A stretch of DNA of 64,000 nucleotides from Vigna angularis (lineage: Eukaryota; Streptophyta; Magnoliopsida; Fabales; Fabaceae), in the NCBI RefSeq assembly GCF_016808095.1, contig NC_068973.1, positions 1,048,501-1,112,500 on the forward strand. The letters are read 5' to 3'. Under the pieces are notes generated by a model. It ran no database searches. It saw only the letters and a program-made list of their open reading frames with translations, and was not told the origin of the DNA. Positions 12,430-24,999 of this stretch are shown here, piece by piece. Position numbers and translations under genes: made by a program. Position 1 is the stretch's first letter. Each line of letters starts with the position of its first letter.

Positions 12430-14370
12430 TTAATATTGAACAACAATATAATATGTCAGTTGCATTGTCATGACAATTTATCGAATATGGAGAAAACAAA
12501 AAACATGCAAAACAACCAAGAAGGCTGTGACATTGATTCACACAAATAAATATTTATATGTATTTTTATTTCAATTATTTAAATTTAATTAATTTTAATT
12601 TTCCTCGAGTTTTTACTAATGTTACTAACTTTTTCTTGTACGTTGTGTATTCAATTAATTAAACCAATTTTAAACATCATATTAACTAAATAAAAAAGAA
12701 AAAATAAGTTTTATTATGAATAAAAATTAGAAAAGAATTACTTTACTTTAAATAAAAATCAATCGAGATAAAAAAGTTTACATAAAAGTTTTCAACAACT
12801 TCAGTTAAAAAGAAAAACATAAGTCATCAGATCTCATATGATTTCAGTTATAATAAAATTTCTTTTAACTGAAGTGTACGTAAGTATGACAACTTTAGTT
12901 TAAAATAAAAGTAAAAATGTAATATGTTACGACTTCATCTTGAATAAAAAAAAGTCATGTCAGCTAGAATAATTTTATCTTTTAAATTGATCATCCTTTA
13001 TTCGACTTCACCCTATTTTGTAAAATTAAAATAAATTAATCTTTTTAAATAATTTCAAAAATAAATTAACCATGTTTTATAAATTATCCGACTTTGTTAA
13101 TATTGATATATATTGTTTGATTTGTATCTTATATTTAACTTTTAAGATATTTAAGATTGATGAATGAATACCCAAAAAGTAAAGAGTTTGGTGAATGATT
13201 AAACTAAAATATTTAACTTTTAATTAATTGTTAAATTGATAAACCTTTTAGTACGTTGTGCCCTTTTTTTTATTAGTATCTTATATTACTGATATGAATG
13301 TTCTGATTAAGAAAATGAGCATTAGTAAATCACAATAATTGATTAGTACCAAGCATATATGTTTATTTATTTGTGAAGTTCAAATAATTTTTGACAACCT
13401 ACCTAACTAAGTCACAACTAAATGGACCAGCAATTCAGCCTGGCCCAACTAATCGTGGGCCCAAATCCGTTAGAAAGTTATTGTTTATCTATAATAATAT
13501 CAACCATTTTCTAATATTAATAAGCTTCCACCTACTTGATAATAATTTATTGTTCGTAAAGATATTTGCAACGGATTTCATATTTGGTAATAACTTATAT
13601 ATATATATATAATTTTATTTTTCAAATACTCTATTTGTTTCTCCCTCTATTATAAAAAAACACTTCCAAAATTTATACCAATTTTGATGTTGACCGTTGA
13701 TTAAACCTTCTAATATTAAATGAACGATTTATTTGATTTACATTAAGAAATTGCTTTCTTAGATGCTACATTTAATATTTAACTTATTTTTTCTTAACTT
13801 TAAAGAAAGTGTCACTAATATATATTATTAACTTTCAAAAAGCTTATAGCCCGACAAGGAAATGTGACGGAAATCCGTTAAATAATCCAGAATTAAAACA
13901 CTAGCTTATTTTAGAATTTTCCTTTGTTGGTTTATTATTTTGGTACAACGACTAAAGACACGGGAAAAGTTTATTTTCAATTATAAATAACATTTGCATA
14001 GTTTTTAAAACTAACATTTAATTTTTTTGAACATTTTCGTCAAAACAAAACATAATTTCTTTAAAAGAATTATAGATTTATTTTTTTGAAATAGTTTAAG
14101 CAAATGGATCCCATATTTAACATAAGGTTGTTTATTGAAAATTGATTTTGTATTCATAGTTATCCCCGAAAAGAAATAGTTTGAGAATTTGTGCATGGCT
14201 ATTTATTTGTCCCATTTGAGTATAATTTGGGTTGGAAAATGTAGCAATTAGTAGTTGTCTTTTGCCTGCACTTTCCGTAACTTAGGTAATAAATGATGTT
14301 ATTAAATAGAAGATACCAAAAGGTGTGAACTTTGAAGCCAAACTGCATTTACTAGTGTTTACCAACTCCT
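12430..14370. other. Intergenic sequence upstream of the 14.5 kb gene
   Basis: AT-rich with short open frames only. The last 150 bases before the next start codon are pyrimidine-rich (CTTCTTCTTC) and look like a plant 5' leader. Confidence 0.55.
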
Positions 14371-14501
14371 CTTGAGCCACTCACAAACCATACCAAACAT
14401 ACTTTCACTTTTCTTCTTCTCTCTCTTTCTTCTTCTTCTTCTTCTCTTTTTCTTTATATCACCAACAAAGTTCATACTTTTCAGATACCCATTTTCTCAT
14501 A

Positions 14502-15149
14502 ATGACCAACAAATCTCCAGTTTTTCCAATGCCAGACCCTCAACATTTCAGTGACTATGGCTTTGACCCTCAAATAAACTATTTTCAGGTTTCTCTTTCT
14601 CTTTCTTTTTCTTTCCCACCCATTTGGAAAAATGTCTTTTTTTTTTTTCTTTCCATTCACAAACTTTGGCTTTCTACAAAACAGGTGTTGGAAGAAGCCA
14701 TGAAGCACAAGCGTGAGACGGCGAGATCCATAGATTCCATCCACTTCAAGCTCCAAAAGCCCATTTCCAAGGACGAATCCCGTAGCAAAGCCCACAGGCC
14801 CAGGAAGAAGCGCTGGTGGAGAAGCGCCCTCCTCTTTTTCAAGTGGCGCTGGACCCATCCCCGCGACAACGACATTGACCAAAACGACGTCCACCAGGCA
14901 CGAGCCCGGGCTTTCCGGGCTTCCATCTCGGGCCCCGTGTACTGGACCGAGAGCCGAAGCGGCTCCGCCACGCCCCTCCGCACTTCCAGCCGCCCTTCCT
15001 CCGGGCCGCTCGCCGGCACCCTCACGCCGCCGGCCAAGGATGATGTGGACACGCCTTACATAAGTCTAAGAGAACTCAACATGGAACAACAACATCAACT
15101 TCAGCGGAGGATGTCTACCTCAGCCATGCCCATATACTTGGTCACCTAG
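14502..15149 (+). CDS. Conserved plant protein of unknown function (183 aa)
   Basis: Two exons, 14502-14588 and 14685-15149, with a 96-base phase-0 intron bordered by CAG|GTTTCT and AACAG|GTG. The spliced product is 183 aa. Exon 1 encodes a short acidic/aromatic leader (DYGFDPQINYFQ). Exon 2 opens with VLEEAMKHKRETARSIDSIH, then a tryptophan- and base-rich block (RPRKKRWWRSALLFFKWRW), then GPVYWTESRSGSATPLR, a Ser/Pro-rich GPLAGTLTPP and DTPYISLRELNM. I recall similar motif strings in uncharacterised dicot proteins but know no function. There is no signal peptide; the WWRSALLFF block is amphipathic rather than a clear membrane span. Exon 2 is notably GC-rich. The gene is convergent with GEX2. 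Confidence 0.8.
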   Translation: MTNKSPVFPMPDPQHFSDYGFDPQINYFQVSLSLSFSFPPIWKNVFFFFLSIHKLWLSTKQVLEEAMKHKRETARSIDSIHFKLQKPISKDESRSKAHRPRKKRWWRSALLFFKWRWTHPRDNDIDQNDVHQARARAFRASISGPVYWTESRSGSATPLRTSSRPSSGPLAGTLTPPAKDDVDTPYISLRELNMEQQHQLQRRMSTSAMPIYLVT

Positions 15150-15159
15150 AAAACTTTCA

Positions 15160-16800
15160 GTGTTTCTTGTTTTTTCTTTGTTATTATAATTTTTAACCTA
15201 AGCAAAGGTGTTTGTTTGTTTGATTTGGGATGGATCATCGTTTTGATGTTTGTTTGTTGCTCCCTTTTAATATATGCAACTGGTTTTGACCATTCCAAGG
15301 TAGTTGTTGTGAATTTCTTAATTAACAGTTTTTCTTGGATTGAGGATGATGAGATTCAGAGTAGTTAGAAAGTACTTGTTACTTGCACGTTAGTGACATT
15401 TACCAACGTAGCGCCAAGATTTCTGTCCGTTAAGTTGGACCCAACCCTAGGAGGTCCTGGTGTTGGGAATTGAGGTTGTGGGGTCCAAACGGCAACGTTT
15501 CATAGAGGCTGCTAAAGGTGGAGGGAAAAGGTAGATTTTTTATTTTTGAAAGGTCCTATTATTTCATTGTCATGGGACATGGAAAAACACTGGCGTCAAC
15601 ATGGATGATGAAAGGGTATGAGGAAAAATCCAAATTACTAAACTATCATGGCATGTGCATTGCCATGACCTAGTGGGAATTTAGGTTCATGAATTTTGTG
15701 TAATAAAATAAAAATTGTTGGAGAATTTTAAGAACAAGATCTTTGTATTGTTTATACAATTTTTTCATATTGCATTTTTTATAATAAACTTTTGGAGGAT
15801 TGATAATTGTTTTACTATTTATAGATCCAATCCTGTTCTCACGAGATCTAACCTAATATTTTAGTTGTCTGTGTACTTGTAGGATTCAAATTAATATTTT
15901 AATTTCAACAATATAGTTATTATCTACATTTTTTTTTCCAGCTAAATCTAGATGTATACTAAATTAGTTCTCAGTTTATAAGTATATATCAGTTAACTTT
16001 ATGAAAGACAGTTAATGTTAGGATCTAAAATTTTTCAACTGAGTTAAAATAAAACATAATTTACAATTTATTTTTTTCAAAATCAATTGAAGATCTTTTA
16101 AAAATAAAATGATAAATCTGAAAACAAACAAAATAATCTTGGACTAAAATGACAAGGATTTTATTTTTAGGTATAATAATATAGTATATTATTATTTATG
16201 CATTACAACTTGTTTTAAAGAAATTTTACATTTTCTTATATTTTCTATTTATTATTTTTTATTACTCTATAATATTACTAAATGAAATCTAAATATAATT
16301 AATATTTAAAAACCATATTATTATACTTCATCACTTCTCTACTTAAATTAACTACATAATTTTCCAACATGAAAATAACGATCACATACTCTTTTTCAAA
16401 CTGTTTTTACAACATTATACATACTTTCCGAAACTGTGTTGTTTTAGCATAATAAAAATACAGATAAAATACATAGCAGATCATGAATAACATTGGTTAG
16501 CTGATAGATTCTTCAACTTGGCACCTGAAAGTTCCAACATTGGTTATTAATATTACTGAATCACTGAAGAGAGTAAACTTAACTGAACAGGAAACACTAT
16601 TTCTGCAAAGAAATCATTAACCATTTTCTCCTTTAACTTTTCCATGTCTACCTTCCAAATCATGAAAGAAATTCTGTCAACGTGTTCTATGTATATTCCA
16701 AGACTCTTAAATCTTTCTGTATTTTGCATGTTAGTGTAGTTTTCAAAATAATTATCATCCTGATCTCAATAATTATAATAGTTCCGCAACACACTTAGTA
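15160..16800. other. Spacer between convergent genes
   Basis: Holds the 3' regions of the unknown 183-aa gene and of GEX2. AT-rich, with no supported gene or repeat. Confidence 0.6.
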
Positions 16801-16810
16801 ATTCTTCTGG

Positions 16811-19800
16811 CTATATATGCACACTTACAGTTTCTCTGGGGAAACTCTTGGAATTAGATAACTCTGAAGAACTTTCTTCTCTGTTTCTTCTTTCATGTGC
16901 AAGAAGAATAGCACATTTACAGGTGAAGTAAAGAAGCAAGGCTCCAAGAGAGAAAATGATAACAAATTCAATGACAATGATTGATCCTAAGGCTGTTACA
17001 GAAGATGGAACAAGATTGTAAGTCAGAAATGAAATACATCTATGTTTCTGTTTTTGATAAACAGATTATGGAAATCATTATGATAAGATGAAGGACTCTA
17101 ATTTTGAAATCATTTATGAAATACAGAACTTACTGTGAGCCAGAAATGAACTCATTGGTTGTTTTCTCATTAAATTTACAGTAGCTTCTGTGTATAATGG
17201 CATTGACATGCCATCTGCACAATCTGGAAAACATCCGTAGTTTCCCATGTCATTTAATGTCATTGTTAAAACAGCTCCATGCTCACCTCCCTGTATAAAA
17301 TCAAGACAATTTTGCAGTGGAAATTTTCATAAATTCTACTACACGTGTCATGAACCTGTGGTGAAGGAACACATGACAATGATTTTGTCTATGTTTTTTC
17401 TTACATTTAACTGATGACGGGAGCCTATTGAAGACCGTGTTTGGTCCTCAAAGTTCATGGTAAAAACTGAAGAGAATCACTCACTCACATGATAGAACAG
17501 TTGCTGCATAACACTGTTGCAGTCATTGACTGTGGCCTGAAATCTGATTCCATGAGCTTTGACCATAAAGTGCTCTGAGATAGTAACATATGTCTGAAGA
17601 GGCTGCCACTGATAATTAATTCCATGCTTCAATTCCGTTGTATTGATCAAATGAACTGGTAGGTTTGTCACCAACCATCCATCATTTACTTCCATGGAGA
17701 ACGTCACAAAAAAGTGAGCCTGACCACCTGATATGATCCATCAGCAGAATGTTAAGCCTGCAAACCTTCTTTTGACATTATCATGTCAAGAACAACATGG
17801 AGAACCATGAATTCTTAAAAATATACAGAAAACAATTAGTATAACCATCAATACCACTACCAGTTTTATTGAAAGAATACCATACCAGGGAAGGTAAGAA
17901 GATCGGGATCTCCAATGAAAAAGTCAAACTTATCTTTCTCTTGGTCAAAGATAAGGGTCTCATCTTCATTACTCCTCAATATGATGAAGTAGGGGGCTCT
18001 AATAAATGGAGGGTCATTGATAGGATCAACAAAAATTGGAACACCAAGTGAATTTACTCCGTTCTTATTCCTGGTTGAGACTTGAATGGTATCTCCTCCA
18101 TAAAAATTTTCATTTCTGAAGAACAAAATTCACCAGGATTATTAACAGTAATAACAAACAATAATTGAAAACCAGATCTACATTTCTACGTGATAAATGT
18201 TTTCCAAACTAGTAATAATACATGTTTTATGAGACTTATGACTTCTGATTTACTAAAGCTCAGTCATGTGGAATTACTTCTTAGACCAACAGAGTTGGAT
18301 AGAAAAGACATACAAAAGCACTAGTGAGAAAATATTTTGGTGTTTCTTGACATTTTTTGATTCATGAGCATGTGATATAATTCTGTAAACATTAAACATG
18401 TTGGCAAGTGTCACTATGAAAGTGCAGCTCGATAAGATAAGACAGATAACAATGTAAGAAGTCAATTTTAAGCATAACTCAATCTTACCAAATGTACTTG
18501 TAATTTGAAATTTGCATCCACTTATATATTATAAACATGTTTTATCTCTAGTTAACGTAGAATTTACAAAACTTTTCGAAGAATAGAATTGTTTTAGTGA
18601 ATTTAAGCAATAAAAAAATATGTAAAAAATACCCCAGATACTGAATTGACTGAAGTGCAAAATTAATAACTTCCACAGAGCCTTCTATTATTAAACTGGT
18701 TGCAGTTTCATTTCCTGTGTCAAATGTAAGTTCACTCCACATTACTTGCCCAAATTGCATAGCCATAGGAGACAGAAGTACAATTCCAGATTGAGCACTA
18801 AGATTGACAGAAATATTTTCCATAGGATTTGAATAAGTTATCTCAAACCCGGTGAAACCACTGCAAGAGGGGAACAACAAGATTGTACACATAAGGGCAG
18901 TTCAATTAAACCATTTTCTAAGAAATATTTATACATATGTAGCTTATACATACCCAAATCTAGGACTTATTGAATCTTCTGTTGCTTGCAGTTGATTTGG
19001 AGCAGAAACAAACTGAGGTGGAACATTGAGAACAAATATGCACACGGAAGCAGAAGCAAGATTTCCATTTATATCAGAAATTGTATACCAAAAGGAATCA
19101 TTTCCATAATACCCTTTATAAGGAGTGTAACGAAAGATCCTTCCATTCTGTATAAGTGAACCGTGATCTGACTGAAATAATGCAGTAGAAACAACCATTT
19201 CTCATATTAAAAAAAATATGAAGACAAAGAATTGAAATATTCATGATTATTAGCAACTTCAGACACATCTCTCTAAAAAGGACATTGCACAGTAATCCTG
19301 AAACTTAGTTCGTCACAAATTACGGCAAGTTAATGATAATTTTTTATTATGCAGAGAATAAATATTGAGTCGAATATTTACTATTTGACTGTATTCTAGA
19401 TCACTGACGGATAATGAAATGATTTGAAGATAATAAACCATTTCTTTGTCAACATCCATCATCTTCCAAAATGTAAATCATAAATAGGATTTTTACTGGT
19501 GAAAATCAGAATCAACATATATATAATAGAAAAAGTCTGTTATGAAGAGGTTTTAGTATGCATTCACAAGATATCTTACTTTTGAGAATTCAACTATACT
19601 TGCATTATCACCAGCAAAATAATCATTTGTTAAGACATCAAAGGCAACGGATTGGTCCTCCCAAATAGATATTGTATCATTGTTGGCTTTTGGAAAATAC
19701 TCACCTGCAAGCCAAGCAAAAAAATCCTTAAAAAAAGATATTCTTGGAGTAAATTAGACAACCCCAGATTTCTGAACTTGAAAATTCAAACTTTAAAAGC

Positions 19801-22800
19801 AGACATATTTTCACTTGGTCTGAAAACTGGTCAGATAATGGAAGGTGTGTAGAAAAGGTCAGATTAACAGCAGCAATATATCAGCATATAGAGATATAAT
19901 AATTATGACACATATATATCTGAGTAAAATAAGCAGCATACTTACCAAAATAATAACAAGGATAAAAATATAAGGTGCATGTTCTTTGAACTTACTGCTG
20001 TACACATTGATACTGAAGGGACATGATAAGAAACTTTTGCCATCAAAGGAAGCACAAATCTCGTAAGTTCCAACATCTTTGGCCATGTAACTGCAGCTGT
20101 ATGATCCATCCTTATTGTCTGTAATGTCCAAAGTCGAAAAGCCAGAACTATTAACAGAAGCAATCTCCAATTTCAACCTAGATTGTTGTGAGAGGACGGG
20201 GTTTAAATATGAATCCACAAGCTGGACAATTATTTCATTTTTGGACAGCTTTGGCACCTTTGGAGAAAAGCTCGTGACACTTGACAAGGAAACATTTACT
20301 TCACCTGCAGCAAGCTAGGGGGATATCATGAGAAATGATTGGGAGTAAAACAATAAATATATCTGAAAATTAAGAGCAAAACTTAGATAAACCTTGCAAT
20401 AAAATTATATCCTATTGAAATATTTTGCAGGATAAGCTTAAGCTGTTCCGTGAATGCACATTAATCATTTTTTATGTAACAGACTCCTCTATGCAAGAAT
20501 CTTCGAGGCTTGAAGAATGGATAATGCAACTTGTGAAGAATGAAGGCAACAGCAATAGAACTATAGCTTAGTTGAAGGCAACACTGATATTATAACAGAC
20601 CAAATAAAAAAACTTAAGCAATTGAGGGAAAATACATGAATAATTATATCTATATTACTTCGGAAGCAAAAAACCTTTGATCACTAAGCCTCCTTTTACT
20701 AAAAACTCTTCTTTCTGTGGGGTTGAGTTTCTTCTATGATTCCTTCAATTCATATAATTTGATTGTCATGCAAATAAGGAGGGTTTACCATGAGATGAAG
20801 TAGTGCATAAAAAAGCACTTTTTTTTTCTTTGTATAAGCTGAGGACAACCTTATGAAAATCATTCCTTTTCATATAATGCACATTATTGTACCTGCTTTT
20901 ACCTCTTTTCGGAAAGAATGTCCCTCATTCAATAATATGTTTCCACAATATACATTAATATCATAAAATCCACTTTTTTCTGGTATGTAATCGACTCGAA
21001 AATCACTTGCCATGATAAAGCTCCCACTCCCATTAGACTGAAAACATTGTGAAACTTCATTAGAGTCTTTACTAATTATGCACCAAAAATTAACTTTTGT
21101 CTTCCTTACATTGTTTCTCAACACTATTGAAGATGATGGCACAGTTTCCATGTGACCGATACCATCATATCTCAATCCTGAAGCTATTCTGCTCCCTGAT
21201 GTCAAATACAATTATAACAATAAAAAATGAAATAATCAATTTCATACATGAATGTAGCAAGAAGTTTATCTTTGAAAATACCATTATTGTCAAGCACAGG
21301 ATATATGACTGGAATAACTCTGTACGAGTCATTTTCTATTGAAATTTGTACTTGAAGTATGTTTGCTTGGACAGGGGAAGGATATTGATAGATGTCATTC
21401 AAATACACAGATAATTCTTCCTTTACACCAGCTACTGAATCATTTAAACCTGATCCATTAACAACACTTTTAACCCCATCACAGTAACCTATTTGAAAAG
21501 GAACATGACAAAGAAATTAGATTTTTCATGCTGAAATGATTATGCAAGTAACTACAGTGTAAGAAACTACTTATAGTGAAAAGTCAGCTTCGGCTTTTTT
21601 GCTACACAGACAGATAGATAGAGAGAGATGAAGGAGAAGGAAAAATACAATGTTTATATCAGTTATAGTAAACGATCAAAACAAGAGTGAAAACAAAATG
21701 ATGTTACAAACGACAAACTCGGAATGAAACTTTACCTATAAAAACAGTATAAACATATGGCATGTTGGAAATGCTTTTATTATGCTTGGAATCATATATT
21801 GTCAATAGGAAGTTCCCTGGCTCAAAATTGCTAAACGAAAACAACTGAATTCCAGCATCCACTTCTTGAAAATGGAGATCTGATATTGGTATCGACAAGT
21901 TTGTGTCAGTTTCAACAACTTCAGAATCAAAAGGATACAGTCCAGAAACCAGATTTCCGTATTTATCTAACTGATGTATAAAGATTTCCATCTTGGAAGA
22001 CAATTGCCATGCATGAGATGCAACGTTCCATTTGGCGATACAGTTAGAGACATCTATAGCTCCTGGCAATTGAGTAAGAGAGAGAGGTCAAGCTATTGTA
22101 GATTTGCTTTTAAAAGTAATAAAATGATATATGGAAGAAACAAAGAAACAAACCCCACGTATGAAATTTATAATGAAACTGTTTGTCTATAAAGCTCAAG
22201 CATGTAATCAAGGTGGTCCAAATATGATATATAGCACTTAATTATAATTGAAACAAAAAGCACACAACCTGGATTCACCTTCAATGGTAATGGAGAACCC
22301 TTCAAGGTTTGATTTCCTCCTTCTAAGCTCAATGAGAACTTTCCAGCTTTCGTCACAATAAACTCAATGACTATATAATCAAACTCAGTCCACCCCATGT
22401 TAAAGATATCTGGAGCACTTGCAACAGCGCCATTTTCATGCAAAACAGACAACTTGAAATCAGGCAAATAGGACACTTGAGTCGTCTTAGAGATACCGTT
22501 CCCAAATGCATCTTTAAGTAGCACCATAAGCGTAGCTTTTGAACCAGCTTCGTACTCATGTCTCACTCCTTTCCATGATGCAACGCACACAGACGGGTAC
22601 ATGTTCCCTTCAGTAGGACGATAATATCAAGCATTACTTTACTATCTGGCACATACAAAACCAACGTAGCCTACACTGATAGGTAATAGAACACCAAGGT
22701 ATGAACTAGAATGAATAAAATTATCTTCGTTCCCATTTTGCAAAGGAGTGATGTTTTCCTTTTACTTTCAACAGAATCCTTGAAGTGATTTAAAAGGGTA

Positions 22801-23372
22801 CTTAGTTTTAGTTCCATCAAAACCTACCTACCTACCAATGAATCATTCAGTTCTATTAGACAGTTTAAAAAGTAAACCTGGTTCAACTTGGAAATGCAAA
22901 GATGAATCATCAACTTTATAACGCTCCTCACTGATGAGTACATTAAACAATCCAACCCTGATGGGGGTGAAGAAGATCTTCCATTCATTTGGGTCTCCTT
23001 CGAAATCTGACAACACAGTAGACACATAGGAACTGTTCCCTTCCTTTCCATTCACAGTTAGTGTGGGATTGAAAACTTTTTTGTCAATCTTATCAGCATT
23101 CTCAAGCACTTTTACTTTGATGGTTGCTGTGTCACCGGCCTGGAATGTGCCCTTGTCATCCCACCAACTAAAAGCGAACAGGGGAAGTTGTGATCTATCT
23201 GTCTCAAATGAAGAAAAAGAAGTAAGGATGGTGCAAACAAAACCTATTTTTTTCAACGATTTAAAAGTGCTGCTTCATGGTAACCTGAAGTAAGATATTG
23301 AGAACAATAAACTGAGAAGAAAGAGAGAGCGCAGAGTGAAATGGCAATGAGTGTGCGTGCTAGTATCTCCAT
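16811..23372 (-). CDS. GEX2: GAMETE EXPRESSED 2 (GEX2), gamete plasma-membrane adhesion protein
   Basis: GEX2 is a sperm-surface protein of flowering plants needed for gamete attachment in double fertilisation. Fourteen exons can be joined: 23372-23285, 23198-22878, 22607-22269, 22062-21736, 21488-21282, 21195-20893, 20304-19996, 19704-19580, 19171-18954, 18860-18633, 18115-17886, 17727-17489, 17290-17134 and 16992-16811. They sum to 3273 bases, an unbroken 1090-aa frame, close to my recollection of the Arabidopsis protein length. Residues 1 to about 25 form a signal peptide (LIAISLCALSFFSVYC). Residues 30-631 are filamin/Ig-like repeats, roughly one per exon (AGDTATIKVKVLE; DGSYSCSYMAKDVGTYEI). 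Residues 632-1030 form a second ectodomain half (PYKGYYGNDSFWYTISD; DPINDPPFI). One membrane span lies at about 1033-1054 (IVIEFVIIFSLGALLLYF), followed by a short charged tail. No break is seen. Splice borders are hand-called. Confidence 0.92.
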
Positions 23373-23417
23373 TTTCTGAGAGAATCTCATAGTGCAGTGC
23401 AGTGAAGGAAATGACAG

Positions 23418-23425
23418 TTTATAAA
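23418..23425 (-). promoter_or_regulatory. Probable TATA box of GEX2
   Basis: The palindromic TTTATAAA lies about 46 bases upstream of the GEX2 ATG, which would give a very short 5' leader. Inferred from position only. Confidence 0.4.
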
Positions 23426-23459
23426 GGACAGTTTTTGAGCAGTTGATGGCAGTTTACGA

Positions 23460-24630
23460 GCAGTTAGGCGGTGAAAGACTCTAAATTTATTCCCCAACAT
23501 ACCCAATCCGTGACCACATTCACAGGCGATGAATGCCATTTAAAGTTGTTCGCCGCTGTCACGTCTTGCCGGAGCGCCGCTGTCTGCGCCAGGGTGTGGT
23601 TGTCAGGTATGTGTTTGCACTGGTTTTCTCTGGGTTTTGATTGGCTTCTTTGGATAAATGTTAAGGAAAGGGATTTATTAGAGCCTGTGAACGTCAAACA
23701 TATAAGCTAGAATGACTGTTCAATGACGAGCGGATTTAGTGTGTGCTAATGTGGTTCATAAGCAGAAGTTAAGGACATCCAATGAAGAAAACTTTTATTC
23801 ATACTATTCAATGTAGAAAACCAAACTTTTTCATTGGAAAAACTTGATTCACATGTTATTATTGTTTCATGCAATCACCAATACAATTTATAAACTCACA
23901 TATTTTTTTTTCTGTTTATTCGATCTAGACAAAAACGATTATTGAGGACTAACACATTGACTGTTCATAAGACTCTAACCACTAATATATTAACTATCCT
24001 CCATGATTAATACATTAACTTTTATTCAATTTAAGTTTACCTAGTGAATGCATAAACTGGAACCATAACATGATGACTCAAGGACTAACATACGAATGTA
24101 TCAGTAATACTAAATGATTAAATGGAAAGAAATAATATGTAGAGTAGGAAGAAATTTAGAAAAAAGCCAGAGATAACAATGTAGAGTTTGGATACGAATT
24201 TCCTCACCCTTTCCTTCCCTCCACCATGTCTTAATTCTCTCCAAGACTCACCTAATGAATTCCCTTACTTGGGGGTAGTTGCCTTGATCTTTAAGTTCTT
24301 ATATGACTCTAGTTCCTAGCCTTTCATATAGGCTGTGTAATAGATCAGATTTCATCTGACTGACTCAGGTAAAGTGAAATGGCTAGACTTGTTGTAGTTC
24401 AGAATTCTGATTCAGCATATCTTGTTGGAGAGTGGAGGAGATAAAGAGAGGAAATGTTTTCTTTGACATATCTATTACTTTTCCTTTAAATTTTGGTGCA
24501 GTTTTAAGACTTCTGATTTGGTACTGTGTTTTGTATTGGTAACTGACAAAGATGCATTTTCACTTTAGCATTTTGTTCTTTTCCTTTCTTGAACTGATAT
24601 ATCTTACATACAGTTTTCTCTCGAATTTCA
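23460..24630. other. Upstream region of GEX2
   Basis: The first 250 bases are less AT-rich and have open frames on both strands without recognisable motifs. The remainder is AT-rich. The GEX2 promoter is expected here. Confidence 0.45.
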
Positions 24631-24631
24631 G

Positions 24632-24994
24632 GTCGCTTTTTCTGTGATATCGTTTGCTACTGGAGTTCTCATTGCTGCCCTTAGAGATTTTTCTTTTAAC
24701 CTTTTTGGTATAGCATGATTTGTGTTCCCTTTTTCTTCAGATGATAGCTGCTATACCATGGTGTTATTAAATATTAATCTAATAATGGAGGAATGGACGC
24801 TGTAGTTGTGCATTATTTATTCATAATGCTGCTTACTCATATATATGCAGACCATGTACCTTGTGTTGGTGGAAAAATCTGTTATTGAAGATGGACTTTC
24901 ATCCTTGAAAATCAACTTCTATGACAACTTTTTATCTCTTCCATTTTATGCTTCTCATCATAGTATTGGCAAATTCCCAGATTCTTTATCTTAA
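24632..24994 (+). pseudogene. Nucleotide-sugar transporter fragment (DMT superfamily), broken
   Basis: Two short pieces resemble adjacent parts of plant nucleotide-sugar transporters of the UGNT1 type. After an acceptor-like TTTCAG, 24632-24719 reads VAFSVISFATGVLIAALRDF then SFNLFGIA and a stop. After ATATGCAG, 24851-24994 reads TMYLVLVEKSVIEDGLSSLK, then a segment ending in NFLSLPF, then GKFPDSLS and a stop. In intact relatives LSLPF is followed by a hydrophobic LLIIV-type segment. Here CTTCTCATCATAGT encodes that segment in another frame, so small indels have shifted it. No upstream or downstream exons were found, so this is a truncated duplicate. The family assignment is from remembered motifs. 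Confidence 0.6.
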
Positions 24995-24999
24995 TATCC

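Noticed and set aside
14481..15052. Long antisense frames over the 183-aa gene
   Set aside because: They arise from the GC-rich sense exon; the sense frame has splice sites and conserved motifs.
23464..23710. Overlapping open frames on both strands upstream of GEX2
   Set aside because: No recognisable motifs, and the position fits the GEX2 promoter.
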